Positions 14,995 to 23,837 of a DNA stretch of 28,371 bases are shown in pieces (the stretch's first letter is position 1; the number at the start of each line of letters is the position of its first letter). Source of the DNA: an uncultured Caulobacteraceae bacterium. GTDB lineage: Bacteria; Pseudomonadota; Alphaproteobacteria; Caulobacterales; TH1-2. A program made the translations under genes and the position numbers. The DNA is taken from contig CALBST010000252.1 of the NCBI GenBank assembly GCA_937967425.1, positions 1-28,371 of the forward strand. Reading direction: 5' to 3'. Below the pieces are notes generated by a model. The model was not told where the DNA came from. It saw only the letters and a list, made by a program, of their open reading frames with translations, and did not search any database.

Positions 14995-15489
14995 GTGCAA
15001 CTTGATGATATCGATTGCCAGATCCTGGATGCCTTGCAGTGCGAGGGCAGGATCAGGAACAAGGATATGGCCGACCGCATCGGCCTTTCGCAATCCGCCT
15101 GCTTAGATCGAACGCGGCGCCTTGAGCGCATGGGCGTCATCATCGGCTACAAGGCAATGTTGAATCACGCCGCGCTGGGTGCACCGCTCGAAGTCTGGGG
15201 CGAGGTCACTTTGACCGAAAATTCTCCCGCCTCGCTCGCCCGCTTTTCCGATCTGCTTCATCGCACCCCAGCGGTGGTGTCTGCTTATCGCGTGGCTGGC
15301 CGGCAAGACTTCTTGTTGCACGCGCATGTTTCCTCGATCGCCATTTGGGACGGTGTGGTTCAGAGCGCGAGCGACGCCGGGCTCGCCATCGCCCGCGCTA
15401 CCGCCGCCGTGGTGGTCGAGCGTGTGAAAGACGGGCCGCTCACACTCTCGCCAACGCCATCGCTGCGCCTCATCGAGAACACTGCATGA
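14995..15489 (+). CDS. Lrp/AsnC-family transcriptional regulator
   Basis: A 164-aa protein with an N-terminal AsnC helix-turn-helix (DDIDCQILDALQCEGRIRNKDMADRIGLSQSACLDR, about 3-45) and a C-terminal RAM domain (about 65-145). Such regulators usually respond to amino acids. GTG 14995 is preferred over GTG 14989 because GGGGAG then lies six bases upstream instead of touching the codon. The 179 bases upstream hold no gene. It stands alone between the redoxin and the conjugation operon, so its target is not evident. Confidence 0.9.
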   Translation: MQLDDIDCQILDALQCEGRIRNKDMADRIGLSQSACLDRTRRLERMGVIIGYKAMLNHAALGAPLEVWGEVTLTENSPASLARFSDLLHRTPAVVSAYRVAGRQDFLLHAHVSSIAIWDGVVQSASDAGLAIARATAAVVVERVKDGPLTLSPTPSLRLIENTA

Positions 15490-15517
15490 CCTAATTTGGC
15501 ACACGCGGGGCCGGCCA

Positions 15518-15595
15518 TTCTGCGGGCTTTCCGAACGCCGCAGAAAATTCGGCAAGCACAAAATTGCATTCGGCGCCTCTCGGTCTTGGCCGAAT
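15518..15595. repeat. Cluster of short inverted repeats upstream of traG
   Basis: TTCTGCGG (15518-15525) pairs exactly with CCGCAGAA (15538-15545). ATTCGGC occurs at 15547-15553 and 15568-15574 and is reverse-complemented by GCCGAAT at 15589-15595. There is no U-tract on either strand, so a terminator is not well supported. The position, just before the transfer operon, suits an operator for a transfer regulator such as the CopG-type protein, or a nick-region remnant. Confidence 0.4.
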
Positions 15596-15668
15596 AAAAT
15601 GCGCCGCGCCTTGGGCGCCGCCCTTGCTCGACCTCGCCGAGGTCAAACAAGGCGGTGGGCGTCATATC

Positions 15669-17587
15669 GTGTCGCTTGGTGCGAAACTTCCGGTCGTTGC
15701 GGTCGCGATTCTCGGGGCGCTTCTGAGCCTCGTCGCGGCGACGCAATTTATCGCGGGCGTTTTCGACGGCCAGGCGGCGCTCGGTGCGCCGCTCCTCGTG
15801 CTCGGCGAAGCGCGCATATATCCGCCCTGGGCGCTGATCGAATGGTCCAGCGCGTGGGCCGATTCTATGCGCGCCCGTTTGCGACGGCGCACGCGATCCT
15901 GGCGACCGGCATCACGATCAGCCTTCTCTTCGCGGCGATAGCACAACGAGGGCGGCTACCGCTTCCGGCGTTCGGGCGTAAGTCGTGGGGTTCGTTTGAC
16001 GATGCACGCCTGGCTGGGCTCCTGGGCGCCGGCGGCACCGTGCTTGGAAAACTCGACGGCGAAATTCTCTGCTTCGATGGACCGGAGCATCAATTGCTGG
16101 TGGGCGCGTCTCGATCTGGCAAAGGGCGCGGCCACGTCGTGCCAACACTGCTGGCTTGGCCGCGTTCGGCGCTCGTGCTCGATGTTAAGGGCGAACTCGC
16201 CGATGGCGATGAGCGCCATGGTTTTCCGGGCACCGCCGGATTTCGCGAAAGCCTGGGGCCTGTGCTGCGCTTTGCGCCAACGCGCGCGGACTCCTGTTGT
16301 TTCAACCCGCTGTTTGAAGTGCGGCTGGGGCCCAACGAAGTTCGTGATGTTCAGAACATCGTCGAGATTATCATCGACCCAGCCGGCGACGGCCGCCATC
16401 AGGATTTCTGGGATCGCTCGGCAAAGCAGGTTCTCGTCGGCGTCATCTTGCATGTGCTCTATAGCGAGCCGCTGGCGCGTAAGACCCTGGCGGTTGTGCG
16501 TGAGAAACTGCGCGATCTGCAGCGCACCTCTGAAGAGATGCGCACAACTCTGCATCGACGCAACCCTGAAACCAACGCTCCGGAAGTTCATCCCGAAGTC
16601 TTGCACGCAGCTGAGAGCTTTTTGGCCGCCGAGGAGCGGATGCAGTCGGGAGTGAAAGCGACGGCGGAAAGCTTCTTCGGGTTGTTTGCCGATCCGATCG
16701 TTGCCGAGAAGACCGGCGCCAGCGATTTTCGTATCGCCGACCTCATGTGCGGGGAGCGGCCCGTCACGCTCTATCTACAGCCGCCGCCATCGGACGCGAT
16801 GCGTCTCATGCCGCTGATGCGGCTTCTTCTGAACCAAATTGCACGCGCCCTGATGGAGAGCCAGACCCACGCTCTGGAGCGGCGCAAGCGTCACAATCTG
16901 CTGCTCGTACTGGACGAGTTTCCGCAACTCGGCCGCATGCCTTTCTTTGAGACGGCGATGGGCGCCATGGCAGGCTACGGCCTGAAGGCGTATCTGGTTT
17001 GCCAGAGTCTCAATCACATCGTCCGCGCCTATGGCCGCGACAATGTCATCCTCGACAACTGCCATGTCGTGACGGCGTTTGCGGCCGCCGACATGGATAC
17101 GGCCAAGCGCATTGCCGACATGGCCGGCGAGACCTGGGAAGAGCGTCCCCAAGAGAGCGTGCAGAAGCCACGCGCGCTCCTGGGGCCACGCAAAGGCTCG
17201 ATCACCTATCGCGAAGAACGCCGACCGCTGTTGCTGCCGGGCGATGTCCGTCAGCTTGGCCACGACAAACAATTGACCTTCGTATCCGGGACAAAGCCGC
17301 TGCGGACGCAAAAGTTGCGGTTCGATAGAGAGCCGATCTTCGCCAAGCGCCTGCGACTGGCGCAGAGAGCACCTACCACACTCACCACCGCGCATGAATG
17401 GGAGCGCGTCGCTCCGCTTGGACGGCTTGCCAAGGACAAGAAGGGCGCAACGCGCGTTGAGCCAGCGCCGCGCCGCCAAGGCGATCTGTTTGACGGCGCG
17501 CTTTCCATCTCCGAGCGGGCGCTAGCGGGGCTTCGGCAAGCCGACAGCACCTCAAACCCGCGCCACCCGCGCGGGACCGGAGTGTAG
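15669..17587 (+). CDS. traG: TraG/VirD4-type coupling protein, apparent single-base frameshift near 15863
   Basis: The inner-membrane ATPase that links the DNA-relaxase complex to the type IV secretion channel. From about 15863 on, the reading frame is a complete TraG core: Walker A GASRSGKG (16102), LVLDVKGE, Walker B LLVLDEFPQLG (about 16900), and the LPGDV...L end region. The expected N-terminal membrane part (LPVVAVAILGALLSLVAATQ, then YPPWALIEW) lies in another frame, starting at GTG 15669. Joining the frames at GAT/TTC, as if one T were lost from GATTTCTAT, gives about 639 aa with two membrane segments. Without correction only an ATG at 15842 (581 aa, one membrane helix) is available. 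The gene heads the trb operon. Confidence 0.85.
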
Positions 17588-17591
17588 TTCA

Positions 17592-18044
17592 ATGACGACC
17601 ACTGCGATCAAAACCTATCTTGAACCCGACCTGGCGCGCGAGGTCTCGCGTCTAGCTCGCGCTCAGGGACGTTCGGAATCGTCGATCATCGCTGACGCCG
17701 TGCGATCGCGATTGGCTTCCCAGTCCGAAGGCGCAACCCGCGCGGCCGGCGAAACCCAGAAGCGTCAGCTCAATCGCGTTGAAGCGCGGCTCGACAAGAT
17801 GGTGCGCGACCAAGCCGTGATGAAAGAGTGCGTCTTGCTGTTCGTCCGTGTTTGGCTCGAACACAACCCGCCTATCGACGACGAATTGGCTGAGAGTGCC
17901 GCTGCCAGCGCCGAGGCGCGTTTCGAACGCTTCCTCGACTTGGTGATGAAGGGGCTTAGCCACGGCCGCGGAATCGCCGATGGCGCGCTGAATGGCGCCG
18001 ATGAGGCGCATGCTGAACGTCAGGATGCGGAGCTGGGCGCATGA
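17592..18044 (+). CDS. CopG-type ribbon-helix-helix protein of the traG-trb operon
   Basis: A 150-aa protein whose N-terminus (about 3-43: IKTYLEPDLAREVSRLARAQGRSESSIIADAVRSRL) is a ribbon-helix-helix DNA-binding domain. The middle is a helical, coiled-coil-like segment. Genes of this kind sit between traG and trbB in many alphaproteobacterial elements and probably regulate the transfer operon or help position the coupling protein. It begins four bases after traG, with GGAG about ten bases upstream, and its end overlaps trbB by ATGA. Confidence 0.84.
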   Translation: MTTTAIKTYLEPDLAREVSRLARAQGRSESSIIADAVRSRLASQSEGATRAAGETQKRQLNRVEARLDKMVRDQAVMKECVLLFVRVWLEHNPPIDDELAESAAASAEARFERFLDLVMKGLSHGRGIADGALNGADEAHAERQDAELGA

Positions 18045-18994
18045 GCGCTGCTGGTGATCTCCGCGCCTTGCCGCAAACGCGCAGACGTTCCGCGCTGGAG
18101 CGCGCGTTGGGGCCTACCATCGCCGACGCGTTGCGGGAGAGCGATGTCGTCGAAGCGCTGGTCAATGCCGACGGCGCGATCTGGATCGATCGCGTTGGTG
18201 CAGGCCTTCAGGCGACGGGCGTCACCCTGTCTGTGGCTGATCGTGAGGCGGCGATCCGGCTGCTCGCGCATGAGGCTGGTGAAACGATCGGGGTCGACAG
18301 GCCGATGCTGGCGACGATCCTGCCGGATAGCGCAGCGCGCGTGCAGGCCGTTCTGCCGCCTTTGGCGAGTGAGCCAGTGCTGGCGGTTCGCAAGCGGCCG
18401 TCCGCGATTTTCACGCTCGATGATTATCTGCGCCAAGGGGTGGCGACAGAGGCGCAGGCCGCTCTATTGCGCAATGCGGTTGCGGCGCGGCGCAACATCG
18501 TCGTCGCCGGCGGCACCGGATCGGGCAAAACTACCTTGCTCAATGCGCTCCTGGCTGAACCGGCGTTTCGGGATGCGCGTGTCGTCATTCTTGAAGACAC
18601 CGCCGAATTGCAGATCGCCAGTGCAAACGCTGTTCAACTCCTCACCAAGCGCACGGCTCCGGCAGTCAGCATGCGCGATCTGGTTCAAATCACGCTGCGT
18701 CTGCGGCCGGACCGCATTGTCGTTGGAGAAGTGCGCGACGGCGCTGCGCTCGAAGTTCTCAAGGCGTGGAATACCGGTCATCCGGGAGGGCTTTTGACGC
18801 TGCACGCCAATTCCGCGGCGGACGCTCTGGCGCGGCTCGAAGACCTTTGCATGGAGGCGGTGACCGCCCCGCCTGCGCGGCTCATCGCGTCGGCTATCGA
18901 TCTCATTGTCTTCATCGCGCGCACGGAGGGACGGAGCGGACGCGCGATCACTGACATCGTCGAACTCCGCCGCGAAACAGGAGAGAGAAAATGA
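18041..18994 (+). CDS. trbB: TrbB, conjugal transfer ATPase (VirB11 family)
   Basis: Cytoplasmic hexameric ATPase that powers pilus assembly and channel function. The 317-aa protein has Walker A GGTGSGKTT (about 157-165), an Asp box (VVILEDTAELQI), Walker B-like DRIVVGEVRDGAAL, and the His box GHPGGLLTLHANS. It lies in an unbroken operon, overlapping the CopG gene and trbC by four bases each. Confidence 0.96.
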   Translation: MSAAGDLRALPQTRRRSALERALGPTIADALRESDVVEALVNADGAIWIDRVGAGLQATGVTLSVADREAAIRLLAHEAGETIGVDRPMLATILPDSAARVQAVLPPLASEPVLAVRKRPSAIFTLDDYLRQGVATEAQAALLRNAVAARRNIVVAGGTGSGKTTLLNALLAEPAFRDARVVILEDTAELQIASANAVQLLTKRTAPAVSMRDLVQITLRLRPDRIVVGEVRDGAALEVLKAWNTGHPGGLLTLHANSAADALARLEDLCMEAVTAPPARLIASAIDLIVFIARTEGRSGRAITDIVELRRETGERK

Positions 18995-19305
18995 CTGGAA
19001 GCAACCTCGCGATGCTCGCTGGCTTCGCCATAGCGGCGTTGGCTTTCGCCGGCCCCGCCTACGCATCGGGTTCGGGCATGCCCTGGGAGGGCCCGCTCGA
19101 ACAGATCGTCGACTCGATCACAGGCCCTGTTGCGCGCGCAGCTGCGGTGATCGCCATCGTCATCGCCGGCGTCACCATCATCTTCTCCGAGGGCGGCGGC
19201 GGCGTGCGGAAGCTCGCATTTGTCGGCTTGGGTATCGCCATCATGTTCGCGGCGGTGAGCTTCTTCCTCGATTTCTTCGGTTTTGCCGGCGGCGCGGTGC
19301 TTTGA
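18991..19305 (+). CDS. trbC: TrbC, conjugative pilin (VirB2-like)
   Basis: A 104-aa pilin precursor. It has a long signal sequence ending at AYASG (about residue 26), a short polar stretch (PWEGPLEQIVDSITGPV), and two hydrophobic helices separated by a Gly-rich loop (SEGGGGVRKL). In relatives the subunit is processed and assembled into the mating pilus. AGGAG lies upstream, and the start overlaps the trbB stop. Confidence 0.92.
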   Translation: MTGSNLAMLAGFAIAALAFAGPAYASGSGMPWEGPLEQIVDSITGPVARAAAVIAIVIAGVTIIFSEGGGGVRKLAFVGLGIAIMFAAVSFFLDFFGFAGGAVL

Positions 19306-19314
19306 GGTTCGACC

Positions 19315-19578
19315 ATGCTTGATGAACCAGAGGGCTATCGCTTGCCGCTCCGCACATCGCTCACCCGGTCGATCTTGTTGGGTGGCGTGCCGCGCGCATT
19401 CGCTATTCTCAACGCGACGATCGGCGCAGCGATTGGCTTCGGTCTGCAGCAACCGTTCATCGGCTTGCCGCTGTGGGCCGCGCTGCAAGGCGCGGCCGCA
19501 TGGGCGGCGGCGCGCGATCCCTGGTTCCTGGAAACCTGGCCACGGCACTTGGCCAAGCCGGTCTATTTCGTGGCCTGA
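19315..19578 (+). CDS. trbD: TrbD, conjugal transfer protein (VirB3-like)
   Basis: An 87-aa inner-membrane protein of the VirB3 type. A polar N-terminus (MLDEPEGYRLPLRTSLTRSILLGGVPR) is followed by a hydrophobic segment (about 29-65) and the end region DPWFLETWPRHLAKPVYF, typical of TrbD. GAGG lies before ATG 19315. It sits between trbC and trbE as in RP4- and Ti-type operons and probably works directly with TrbE. Confidence 0.92.
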   Translation: MLDEPEGYRLPLRTSLTRSILLGGVPRAFAILNATIGAAIGFGLQQPFIGLPLWAALQGAAAWAAARDPWFLETWPRHLAKPVYFVA

Positions 19579-19591
19579 CGGAAGTAGTTTG

Positions 19592-22057
19592 ATGCTTGAT
19601 CTTCGTCCTTACCGACAAACCGGCGCCAAGCTCGCGGACTATCTTCCGTGGGCTGCGCTGATCGCGCCTGGCATCGTCCTCAATAAGGACGGCGCGTTCC
19701 AGCGCACGTTGGCCTTCCGTGGTCCCGACCTCGATTCATCGACACCGGCCGAAATGATGGGCGCAAGCGCGCGTCTCAACAATGCGCTGCGGCGCTTTGG
19801 GTCGGGATGGTGCATCCATGTCGAAGCGCGTCGCTCCGCTGCGCCGGGCTATCCTGACAGCGACTGGCCTGACGCCTTGTCGTGGCTGATCGATGAAGAA
19901 CGGCGGCAAGTCTTTCAGACAGCCGGCGCGCGCTTTGAGAGCGGCTACTTCATGACCTTGGCGTGGCTCCCGCCAGCCGAGCGGCAAGGCAAACTTGAGA
20001 GCATGTTGTTCGAGGGCGGCGAGGCGAAGGCTTCGGCAGTCGATTATCAAGCGCATCTTTCGCGTTTCCTGCAGGAGAGCGACCAGCTTCTCGCACTCCT
20101 TGAAGCCTTGATGCCTGAAGCCCGCTGGCTGACGGACGAAGAGACGCTCACCTATTTGCACGACTGCATTTCCGATCGCCCTCATCGGGTCAGCGTGCCG
20201 CCCACGCCGTTTCATCTGGACGCGCTGTTGCCGGACGCGCCGCTCGTTGGCGGTCTCGCGCCAAAGCTGGGAGTCAAACATCTGAAGGTCATTTCCATCC
20301 GCAGCTTCGTCACCGAGACCGAGCCGGGCTTGCTCGACGCGCTCAACCGGCTGCCGATTTCGTACCGCTGGGTGAGCCGCTTTCTACCGCTCGACCGCGA
20401 GGAAGCGCGGCGGGAGTTGGAGAAAATCCGGAAGCGCTGGTTCTCCAAGCGCAAAGGGCTCGCCACGATGCTGCGTGAGGCGCTGCTCAAGGAGGAATCG
20501 TCGCTGCAGGACAACGACGCCGCCAACCAGACTGCGGACGCCGATCTCGCCCTTCAAGAATTGGGCGCGGACGCGGTGAGCGCCGGCTACGCGACGCTGA
20601 CCCTTGTTGTCGCTGAAGAGAGCGAGGAACAGGCCAACGACTCCGTCCGATTGATCAGCCAAGTCGCCGATGGCCTCGGTTTCGTGACGCAGCTCGAAAG
20701 CGTCAACGCCGTCGAAGCTTGGCTCGGGGCGTTGCCAGGCAGCGCCTATGCGGACGTACGGCGGCCGATCCTGTTGACGCCTTCGCTCGCGCATCTCTTG
20801 CCGACCAGTGCAGTTTGGGCGGGGCCAAAACGCAACGCCCATCTTGACGGCCCGCCTCTGATGCTGACGGCGACCGACGGCGCCACGCCTTTCCGGCTTG
20901 ATCTGCATGTGGGCGATGTCGGGCATACGATGATCGTCGGGCCGACAGGCGCCGGCAAGTCCGTGCTGTTGGCGACGCTTGCCGCGCAATGGCTGCGTTA
21001 TCCCAACGCGCAAGTCTATCTCTTCGACAAGGGCCGCTCGTCACGCGCGACAGTTTTGGGTCTTCAAGGCGACTTCTTCGATCTCGGCGAGGACGGGGCG
21101 CTAGGATTGCAGCCGCTGGAGCGGATTGATGACGCCGATGAGCGTGCCTGGGCGTTGGACTGGCTGAGCGGGCTCATCGCCGGCGCCAATGTGTCCGTGA
21201 CGCCTGAATTGCGCGCCGAACTTTGGCGTACCTTGGAGGTTCTCGCCGAGCGTCCGGTCGAAGATCGCACACTCACATTATATATGGCGCTGGTGCAGGA
21301 TGGCGCCGTTCGCGCAGCGCTCGCCCCGTTCACGCATGCGGGCCCATATGGCCGGCTGCTCGACCATGAACGCTCCTCACTCGCTCATGGCCGGGTGCAG
21401 GCCTTCGAAATGGACGACCTGATGCGCCGCCCCGCCGCGGCCGGCGCTGTGCTGGCCGTGCTATTTCACATCTTGGAACGGCGCTTTGACGGCAAGCCGA
21501 CTTTGCTCGTGCTCGACGAGGCATGGCTGTTTCTGAAGGACGCCTTCTTCGCCGCACAAATCCAGGACTGGCTCAAGACGCTGCGCAAGCGCAACGTCGC
21601 GGTCGTCTTCGCTAGCCAAGAACTGGCGGATGTGGAAGCCAGCGCCATCGCATCGACCATCATCGAAGCGTGCCTGACGCGTATCTACCTGCCCAATGAT
21701 CGCGCCCGCGAGCCGCGCTCGCGCTCCTTCTATGAACGCCTTGGCTTGAACGAGCGTCAGATTGGGTTGATCGCCGCCGCTACGCCCAAACGTGACTACT
21801 ATCTCGTCAGCCGAGACGGTTGCCGCTTGTTCGAGCTCGGCTTGGGACCAGCGGCGCTCGCCTTCGTCGGCGCTTCGCGCCCAGAAGACCACCACGCTAT
21901 CGACGCAGCTCTCGAAGCCGGCCCCGACAACTTCGCGGCGTCATGGCTCAACGCGCGCGGCCTTGCCGATGCTGGCGCAGCGATTTTGCGCTTCGGCGAT
22001 TTCTCCAACTCCAAACGTCGCACGCCAGAGCCTGCGGCATTGGTCGCGGCCGAATAA
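19592..22057 (+). CDS. trbE: TrbE, conjugal transfer ATPase (VirB4 family)
   Basis: The large ATPase of the mating-pair-formation system, 821 aa. The N-terminus (LRPYRQTGAKLADYLPWAALI) is typical of TrbE. The C-terminal half has Walker A GPTGAGKSVLL (about 450-460), Walker B LLVLDEAWLF (about 638) and the VVFASQELADV motif. ATG 19592, 13 bases after trbD, is chosen; the upstream open frame overlaps trbD and is not coding. The length is normal for the family and no damage is seen. Confidence 0.96.
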   Translation: MLDLRPYRQTGAKLADYLPWAALIAPGIVLNKDGAFQRTLAFRGPDLDSSTPAEMMGASARLNNALRRFGSGWCIHVEARRSAAPGYPDSDWPDALSWLIDEERRQVFQTAGARFESGYFMTLAWLPPAERQGKLESMLFEGGEAKASAVDYQAHLSRFLQESDQLLALLEALMPEARWLTDEETLTYLHDCISDRPHRVSVPPTPFHLDALLPDAPLVGGLAPKLGVKHLKVISIRSFVTETEPGLLDALNRLPISYRWVSRFLPLDREEARRELEKIRKRWFSKRKGLATMLREALLKEESSLQDNDAANQTADADLALQELGADAVSAGYATLTLVVAEESEEQANDSVRLISQVADGLGFVTQLESVNAVEAWLGALPGSAYADVRRPILLTPSLAHLLPTSAVWAGPKRNAHLDGPPLMLTATDGATPFRLDLHVGDVGHTMIVGPTGAGKSVLLATLAAQWLRYPNAQVYLFDKGRSSRATVLGLQGDFFDLGEDGALGLQPLERIDDADERAWALDWLSGLIAGANVSVTPELRAELWRTLEVLAERPVEDRTLTLYMALVQDGAVRAALAPFTHAGPYGRLLDHERSSLAHGRVQAFEMDDLMRRPAAAGAVLAVLFHILERRFDGKPTLLVLDEAWLFLKDAFFAAQIQDWLKTLRKRNVAVVFASQELADVEASAIASTIIEACLTRIYLPNDRAREPRSRSFYERLGLNERQIGLIAAATPKRDYYLVSRDGCRLFELGLGPAALAFVGASRPEDHHAIDAALEAGPDNFAASWLNARGLADAGAAILRFGDFSNSKRRTPEPAALVAAE

Positions 22058-22067
22058 GGGGACCAAC

Positions 22068-22784
22068 ATGCAAAGCAGATGGATGAGGCTCATGGCGTCC
22101 GCAGCGCTCGCCGCAGCGCTCGCGATAGCGCAGCCGGCGCAGGCGCAGCGTATCGTCTACGATCCGACCAATTATGCGCAAAACCTGCTTCAGGCGGCGC
22201 GCGCCCTGGAGCAAATCCGCAACCAGGTTCGCCAGATCGAACAGGCGACAGCGATGCTGCGGCAGAACCCGCTTCAATTGTCGCCTGAACTCTCACAATC
22301 CATCGCCGAAGCGCGGGGTCTATTCGAGACAGCGCGCGGCATCGCATTCGAGGTCGATCGCATTGGCGACGATATCCGCGAACTCTATCCAGAGACCTGG
22401 GAAGAATTCGACCTTGATGAAATCATGGCGCGATCGGATCGGTGGCTCGAAGAGAGCCGCCAGAGCGTGGAACGCGCGATGCAAGCCGAAGCGCGCGCCG
22501 CGCGCTCCATCGAGCAGGCGCGCGGCCACATCGATCGGGCGCTGCAATCGTCTTCGGGCGCCGAAGGTCAGACCGGCGCGATCCAGGCCGGCAATCAGCT
22601 CCTTGGTGTGACGGCGGGCCAGCTGGCCGAGATTCACGCGCTGCTCGTCGCACAAGGCCGCGCGCTGGAAACCGAGCGGATGGAGCGACTGGCGCGCGAA
22701 GAACGCGGCCGAGAGATTCAGCGCCGCGCGTTTCCGACGGAGACCACAGCCACGGCGCCGGCGCGTTCGGCGTTCGAGAACTGA
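22068..22784 (+). CDS. trbJ: TrbJ, periplasmic transfer protein (VirB5-like)
   Basis: A 238-aa secreted protein with a signal peptide (about 1-26, ending AQAQ). It has the characteristic start of the mature protein (RIVYDPTNYAQNLLQAARALEQI) and long amphipathic helices through the rest. VirB5/TrbJ proteins act at the pilus tip or aid its assembly. GGGGA precedes ATG 22068. In most trb operons trbK follows; here only 12 bases separate it from trbL. Confidence 0.93.
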   Translation: MQSRWMRLMASAALAAALAIAQPAQAQRIVYDPTNYAQNLLQAARALEQIRNQVRQIEQATAMLRQNPLQLSPELSQSIAEARGLFETARGIAFEVDRIGDDIRELYPETWEEFDLDEIMARSDRWLEESRQSVERAMQAEARAARSIEQARGHIDRALQSSSGAEGQTGAIQAGNQLLGVTAGQLAEIHALLVAQGRALETERMERLAREERGREIQRRAFPTETTATAPARSAFEN

Positions 22785-22796
22785 GGCGAACCATCC

Positions 22797-23837
22797 ATGG
22801 ATCCCGCATCGGTCAATTCGTTTCTGGACCAGTTCCTCGCCGTGGCGGATTCGGGCTTCGGCCTGATCCAAGGCGATGTGAACTACGTCCTGAACGCGCT
22901 GATCGTGATCTCGATCGCACTGGCTGGCGCGCAATGGGCGCTTGCGGGCGAGGCGCCTATGGCGCCCTTCTTCCGCAAGGTGCTGTTCGTCGGGCTGTTC
23001 GCATTCCTCGTGAACAATTGGGACATGCTGACAACCGCGATTGCGCAGTCGGGGGCGTTGCTGGGGCTCAAGGCCGGCGGCGGCGGAATGAGCATGGCGG
23101 ATCTCCACAATCCCGGCCGCGTCGCGCAGATCGGCGTCGAAATGTTCGGGCGCACAGTTGCGCTGTCGGAGGGCATGAACCTCTTCACTGACTTCATTCC
23201 GCTGGTGACGATCTTCATCGCCGCCGTTTTCGTGACGCTCGGCTTCTTTGTTCTGGCGCTGCAGCTCTTCGTCTCGTTGATCGCTTTCAAACTGGGCGCG
23301 CTCGCCGCGTTCGTGGCGCTGCCGTGGGGCGTGTTCAATGGCACTGCCTGGGTGGCGGAGCGTCCACTGGGCTGGGTGGCGGGTTGCGCGATCCGGCTTT
23401 TCGTTTTGGCGCTCATCGCTTCGGTCTCGATCACGTTCGTCGATACGCTGCCGGCAACGCTGACCCTCGATGCGGGTGGTGCGCTCAATGTGCTCTTGTT
23501 CGGCCTGACCGTGCTCGCACTCGCCTGGTTCGGGCCTCAGCTTGCGAGCGAGGTCGTGCAAGGGCAGCCGCACCTATCTGGCGCCGACGCATGGCGCGCT
23601 GGCGTCGGCGGCGCCGTCACGACAATCGGCGGCAGCTATCTCGCCGTCCAAGGCGCGCGCGCCGCAGCCGGCGTTACTCGGCTCGTCGCTGGCGGGGTCG
23701 GTCGCATGATCGGCGGATCGAAACCGCGGGGCGGCGGCGCATCTGGGGGCGGAGCATCAGGCGGCGCGCGCCCAGCCATCAATTACGCGGCGATGCAGCC
23801 GCGTCCGCAATCCAATCCGAATGGGGGCAAGCCATGA
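22797..23837 (+). CDS. trbL: TrbL, polytopic inner-membrane transfer protein (VirB6-like)
   Basis: A 346-aa membrane protein with about six hydrophobic segments between residues 30 and 250. The N-terminal region (SVNSFLDQFLAVADSGFGLIQGDVNYVLNALIVISIALA) is typical of TrbL, and the C-terminal tail is Gly/Ser/Pro-rich and probably flexible. It is thought to form part of the inner-membrane channel. GAGG lies upstream of ATG 22797, and its stop overlaps the trbF start as ATGA. Confidence 0.93.
   Translation: MDPASVNSFLDQFLAVADSGFGLIQGDVNYVLNALIVISIALAGAQWALAGEAPMAPFFRKVLFVGLFAFLVNNWDMLTTAIAQSGALLGLKAGGGGMSMADLHNPGRVAQIGVEMFGRTVALSEGMNLFTDFIPLVTIFIAAVFVTLGFFVLALQLFVSLIAFKLGALAAFVALPWGVFNGTAWVAERPLGWVAGCAIRLFVLALIASVSITFVDTLPATLTLDAGGALNVLLFGLTVLALAWFGPQLASEVVQGQPHLSGADAWRAGVGGAVTTIGGSYLAVQGARAAAGVTRLVAGGVGRMIGGSKPRGGGASGGGASGGARPAINYAAMQPRPQSNPNGGKP

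Noticed and set aside
15599..15841. N-terminal extension of the traG core frame (MRRALGAALARPRRG...)
   Set aside because: It is arginine-rich and lacks the membrane segments. The homologous N-terminus is in the neighbouring frame, so this stretch is not the real start.
15840..15880. Programmed -1 frameshift in traG
   Set aside because: No slippery heptamer or stable downstream structure was recognisable, and the family is not known for it.
19283..19591. Upstream extension of the trbE frame
   Set aside because: It overlaps trbD entirely. The TrbE family N-terminus begins at ATG 19592.
22320..23573. 417-aa open frame opposite trbJ/trbL
   Set aside because: It is antisense to two well-supported trb genes, rich in Arg/His/Glu, with no family resemblance.
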